From: Setaria digitata
Lineage: Eukaryota; Nematoda; Chromadorea; Rhabditida; Setariidae
DNA length: 64,000 nucleotides
Assembly: GCA_003640385.1 (NCBI GenBank)
Contig: RCAB01000312.1
Span: 1-64,000, forward strand
Direction: 5' to 3'
Below, one piece after another: positions 63,232 to 64,000 of this stretch (position 1 is the stretch's first letter; each line of letters opens with the position of its first letter). A program made the position numbers and the translations under genes. Below the pieces are notes generated by a model that was not told the DNA's origin, ran no database searches, and saw only the letters and a program-made list of their open reading frames with translations.

Positions 63232-64000
63232 GGTAAATTTTTTTAATTTTTTTTTTTACTTTTAGTTTAGAATCCATTTATAAATCTCTTTTGATGCATT
63301 TCTTACTTTCAAAAAATCTATGGAATCAGAAACGGTAAATGAAAAGGAGAATGAATATAATTACTGGTCTAAATATAACAATTTAGTAAATCTGAAACGA
63401 TTCTAATTTACTTAAATAAATAAATTTATTCATAACGTGCAACAAATTCTAAAATAGTCTGCAGGAAAGTTGTTTATAATCCCAAAAATCTGCTGTTATA
63501 TCTTTTGCCGCCTTATCTTTTGTCCAGCTGTGCTGCTTTAAAATAATTTAAGAGATACTAATGATAACTCATGAGCTACATAAACAATAATAATATAACT
63601 TTCAAGCAGTTTCACATTTAGTAGATAATTCAAAGAAATATATGCAAAATATATTTTATTAAAGGAGAGATATTTTTTGTTCATGTCAAAATAAAATTTT
63701 CAAAATTTATATAAAAATTGATTTGAAGGAGTATTTTAGAAATTAGCAAGGAAACCAATTAATTCAATCGAATCAATTTAATGTGCTGTTAAATTAATTA
63801 GTTGTTCGGGCTCTTTTCATTAAATCTTCTTATCAGATGGCAAACTTGTTATTCAAGCATCTCCCTTAATTTCCCTATGATATACTAAATTACTTGCATT
63901 TCAAGCGAATTAGCACTTAATTTTCAATATTTTGTTTTTCTTTGAGAGCAATTTTCCGGCTATTATGTTAGTGCAATGGAATTTTAATAAAGTAATTTTG
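63232..64000. other. AT-rich right edge
   Basis: No recognisable exon, RNA gene or repeat beyond short A/T runs. Confidence 0.5.

Overview
The window is AT-rich eukaryotic DNA with small phase-matched exons, TTTCAG-type acceptors, long introns, (AT)n microsatellites and long poly-A/T tracts. The genes point to a nematode: a vab-3/Pax6 gene and a gpc-2-like G-gamma gene, both preceded by acceptor-like sites of the kind used for spliced-leader trans-splicing. A filarial or other spirurid worm would fit, but the species is not proven. I see no bacterial, viral or intact transposon genes.

Layout. (1) 1.3-2.8 kb, minus strand: the 3' part of a MAM-domain ectodomain gene. Five exons join in phase to a stop and an AATAAA signal. 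Its 5' end and signal peptide are unresolved. (2) 2.8-10.2 kb: intergenic DNA with a GC-rich hairpin (5.56 kb), nested AT palindromes (6.2-6.46 kb), a GATA microsatellite (7.1 kb) and one orphan ORF. (3) 10.2-11.1 kb, plus strand: a complete two-exon heterotrimeric G-protein gamma subunit ending in a CAAX box. (4) 13.1-40.9 kb, minus strand: the main gene, a complete Pax6 orthologue. Its 11 coding exons splice without a phase error into a 483-residue protein with a paired domain, a Ser50 homeodomain and a Pro/Ser/Thr-rich tail. The 10 kb intron between the paired-domain and homeodomain exons holds a phase-compatible exon that probably belongs to a paired-less, mab-18-type isoform. A stable-looking hairpin lies in the 5' UTR. 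(5) 41-64 kb: about 23 kb with no gene I can recognise. It has scattered GC-richer islands, which may be Pax6 regulatory elements, two AT-rich simple or palindromic elements, and weak exon-like fragments near the right edge.

The three recognised genes do not form an operon. MAM and G-gamma are divergent, and G-gamma and vab-3 converge. The most useful results are the full vab-3 model, the G-gamma gene, the internal vab-3 promoter/exon candidate and the UTR hairpin. An ambiguous base (27,319) between two copies of a 63-bp block probably marks an assembly join. I found no convincing new multi-gene system. Orphan ORFs without homology are listed at low confidence, and all database or RNA checks remain to be done.
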